Assembly (NCBI GenBank): GCA_001769925.1
Contig: MEPT01000106.1
Span: 45,578 to 52,623, forward strand
Origin: Bdellovibrionales bacterium RBG_16_40_8
Lineage (GTDB): Bacteria > Bdellovibrionota > Bdellovibrionia > Bdellovibrionales > UBA1609
Direction of reading: 5' to 3'
DNA: 7,046 nt
The notes under the pieces were generated by a model, which saw only the letters and a list, made by a program, of their open reading frames with translations, was not told the DNA's origin and did not search any database. Made by a program: the position numbers and the translations under genes. Within the stretch, counting starts at the first letter, position 1. Each line of letters opens with the position of its first letter. Shown here one piece after another: positions 5,699-7,046 of the stretch.

Positions 5699-6402
5699 AA
5701 AAAAGGCCAAAATCTCTTTTGTTTTACTCTCTAATACTTGTTTTGGTATCACTTTCTCTGCCATTTCAAATTTGTTTTTTATATGAAGTACCAATGTTTG
5801 AAATCGCTGCTTGGTGGAAATTATTAACCACAATCAATGTGTTAGTTATGGTACTTACTATGGCTACGGCCGTGCTTTCTTATCAAGCTTCTAAAAAAAC
5901 TTTTATTTTAGCATCACTTACATTTCTTACTGTAACTTTTAATAATTGGTGGGTTGGTTATGTAGGGACTGACTTTAATCTTATGCAGACAAGTCTTTCA
6001 TCTCTAGGATTTTTACTTTTAACAGGGTTAATATTTGAAAAAAAAGCATTTTATGTTTTAAAAAATAACGGTGCCAGGTGGTGGCGAAATGCTGAGCGAA
6101 GTAGAGTTAGCATGCCTGTTACCATTTATCCGTGGATTGGAGATTCACTAGTTGCCAGCACATATGATATGTCTGCAAGCGGCGTTTACATCTGTTTTGC
6201 CGAAAACATCGACCTGCAAGTAGGAGATCGCATGCAAATTCGCTTAAACCCAACAGGATATAAGTCAATTAGTTGTACAGCTCGACTAGTTAGAAAATCA
6301 GAAGCCTGTGGTAGTTATCCCAGCGGTGTTGCAATGTCTTTTGAAAACCTTACCACTCAAGATCGCAAGTGTTTACTTAACGCCCAACTATCACCTTGCT
6401 AA
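5695..6402 (+). CDS. Four-helix membrane protein with C-terminal PilZ (c-di-GMP-binding) domain
   Basis: A 235-residue inner-membrane protein. Hydrophobic segments at about 8-30, 39-62, 68-90 and 98-116 would give four membrane helices, placing both ends in the cytoplasm. The C-terminal part (about 126-232) is a PilZ domain with both c-di-GMP contacts present: RxxxR as RNAER (131-135) and DxSxxG as DMSASG (158-163), with the usual spacing and the following strand SMPVTI. It is therefore likely to bind c-di-GMP. I recognise no family for the membrane half, which is rich in Trp and Phe. The start overlaps the transglycosylase stop by 4 bases, so the two proteins are probably made together and may work together at the envelope. 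Confidence 0.88.
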   Translation: MKKRPKSLLFYSLILVLVSLSLPFQICFLYEVPMFEIAAWWKLLTTINVLVMVLTMATAVLSYQASKKTFILASLTFLTVTFNNWWVGYVGTDFNLMQTSLSSLGFLLLTGLIFEKKAFYVLKNNGARWWRNAERSRVSMPVTIYPWIGDSLVASTYDMSASGVYICFAENIDLQVGDRMQIRLNPTGYKSISCTARLVRKSEACGSYPSGVAMSFENLTTQDRKCLLNAQLSPC

Positions 6403-6409
6403 CCTTACC

Positions 6410-7046
6410 TCACATGCGACCACGCATCTTTGGATCGAAAGCATCACGTAGACCATCCCCTAAAAGATTAAACGCCAACATGGTGAAAAAAAGTGCGCAT
6501 CCTGGTGCTATAATAAGGTGTGGGTAAGACTGGATTGTCCTCCACCCTGAGTTGGCAAGAACTCCCCAACTTGAATATGGCGGCTGCAAACCAAGTCCAA
6601 TGAAACTTAAAAAACTCTCAAACATAATATTAGATGGGATTTGAAAAGTTAGCACCACTATAATAGGCCCTAAAATATTTGGAAATATATGGCGAATTAA
6701 AATCCAAGTACTAGAGGCGCCAAGAGCATGCGCCCCCTCAACATAAAGTGCTTCTTTTACTTGCAGAACCTGACCTCTTACTACTCGTGCTAACATAATC
6801 CAGCCAAATACACTTAGTGCCATTAGCACCCCGGTGAGTGCGCGCAATTTGGGGTCATAAAAAATATCAATTGCATCAAAAAGAATTTTGACAAGAATTA
6901 GTAGCACAAGAGTTGGGATAGAATCTAATATATCTACAAACCTCATCATAATAGAGTCTACCCGGCCGCCTATCCAGCCAGAGATGGCGCCATAAACCAC
7001 GCCCATAATAAGTGAAAAAATAGCAGTAAAAATACCAACTGCCATC
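6410..7046 (-). CDS. OppC/DppC-type ABC transporter permease, C-terminal part (runs off window)
   Basis: The C-terminal 211 residues of a binding-protein-dependent transport permease for peptides, nickel or related solutes. The permease-ATPase contact loop (EAA motif) is clear: EALYVEGAHALGASSTWILI then RHIFPN, at about residues 98-123 of the visible part. The IGLGLQPPYSSWG segment (149-161) and the ending LLGDGLRDAFDPKMRGR (194-210) are typical of OppC/DppC. Several membrane helices are visible. Complete family members have about 280-300 residues, so roughly 80 N-terminal residues with the first helix lie beyond the window. The ATG at 7043-7045 falls within a helix and is not a credible start. 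Substrate cannot be decided without the neighbouring binding protein. It converges on the PilZ gene. Confidence 0.95.
   Translation of the reverse strand, partial: MAVGIFTAIFSLIMGVVYGAISGWIGGRVDSIMMRFVDILDSIPTLVLLILVKILFDAIDIFYDPKLRALTGVLMALSVFGWIMLARVVRGQVLQVKEALYVEGAHALGASSTWILIRHIFPNILGPIIVVLTFQIPSNIMFESFLSFIGLGLQPPYSSWGVLANSGWRTIQSYPHLIIAPGCALFFTMLAFNLLGDGLRDAFDPKMRGRM

Noticed and set aside
1..7046. Mobile element, CRISPR array, toxin-antitoxin or defence system
   Set aside because: No long repeats, transposase, integrase, nuclease or recognisable defence gene is present; gene content is core plus envelope functions.

Overview
The window is an ordinary-looking chromosomal segment of an AT-leaning Gram-negative bacterium. 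Two lipoprotein signal peptides, an outer-membrane-type lytic transglycosylase, and PRPP synthetase, L25, Pth and YchF all in one orientation support this. Abundant lipoproteins and a membrane-anchored PilZ protein would fit a Bdellovibrionota or delta-proteobacterial type of genome. That assignment is an inference from style and not from a diagnostic marker. I see no tRNA, rRNA, CRISPR array, insertion sequence, phage gene or toxin-antitoxin pair, and no gene-free stretch longer than 100 bases.

Left part (1-1131), all on the minus strand: the 5' end of a secreted protein gene that runs off the window, preceded in the same apparent operon by a small lipoprotein of unknown function, and upstream of that a stand-alone STAS-domain gene. 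Both the lipoprotein and the STAS gene have readable sigma-70-type promoters. In each case an in-frame TTG that could be mistaken for a start codon is really the -35 hexamer. The STAS promoter puts transcription start at or next to the ATG, so the gene probably makes a leaderless mRNA. The lipoprotein promoter carries a perfect inverted repeat across its predicted start point, which looks like an operator.

Middle part (1174-4539), plus strand: a tightly packed housekeeping run, prs (PRPP synthesis), rplY/ctc (ribosomal protein L25 of the long CTC type), pth (peptidyl-tRNA hydrolase, GTG start) and ychF (ribosome-associated ATPase). Gaps are 24, 25 and -1 bases. The last three genes all act on or around the ribosome, and prs supplies a nucleotide precursor.

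Right part (4607-6402), plus strand: a lipoprotein with a C-terminal GH23/SLT lytic transglycosylase domain overlaps by 4 bases (ATGA) a four-helix membrane protein with a complete C-terminal PilZ domain. This coupling suggests c-di-GMP-linked control of local peptidoglycan cutting and is the most interesting biology here. At the far right (6410-7046, minus strand) lies the C-terminal two thirds of an OppC/DppC-type peptide transporter permease. It converges on the PilZ gene with only 7 bases between the stop codons.
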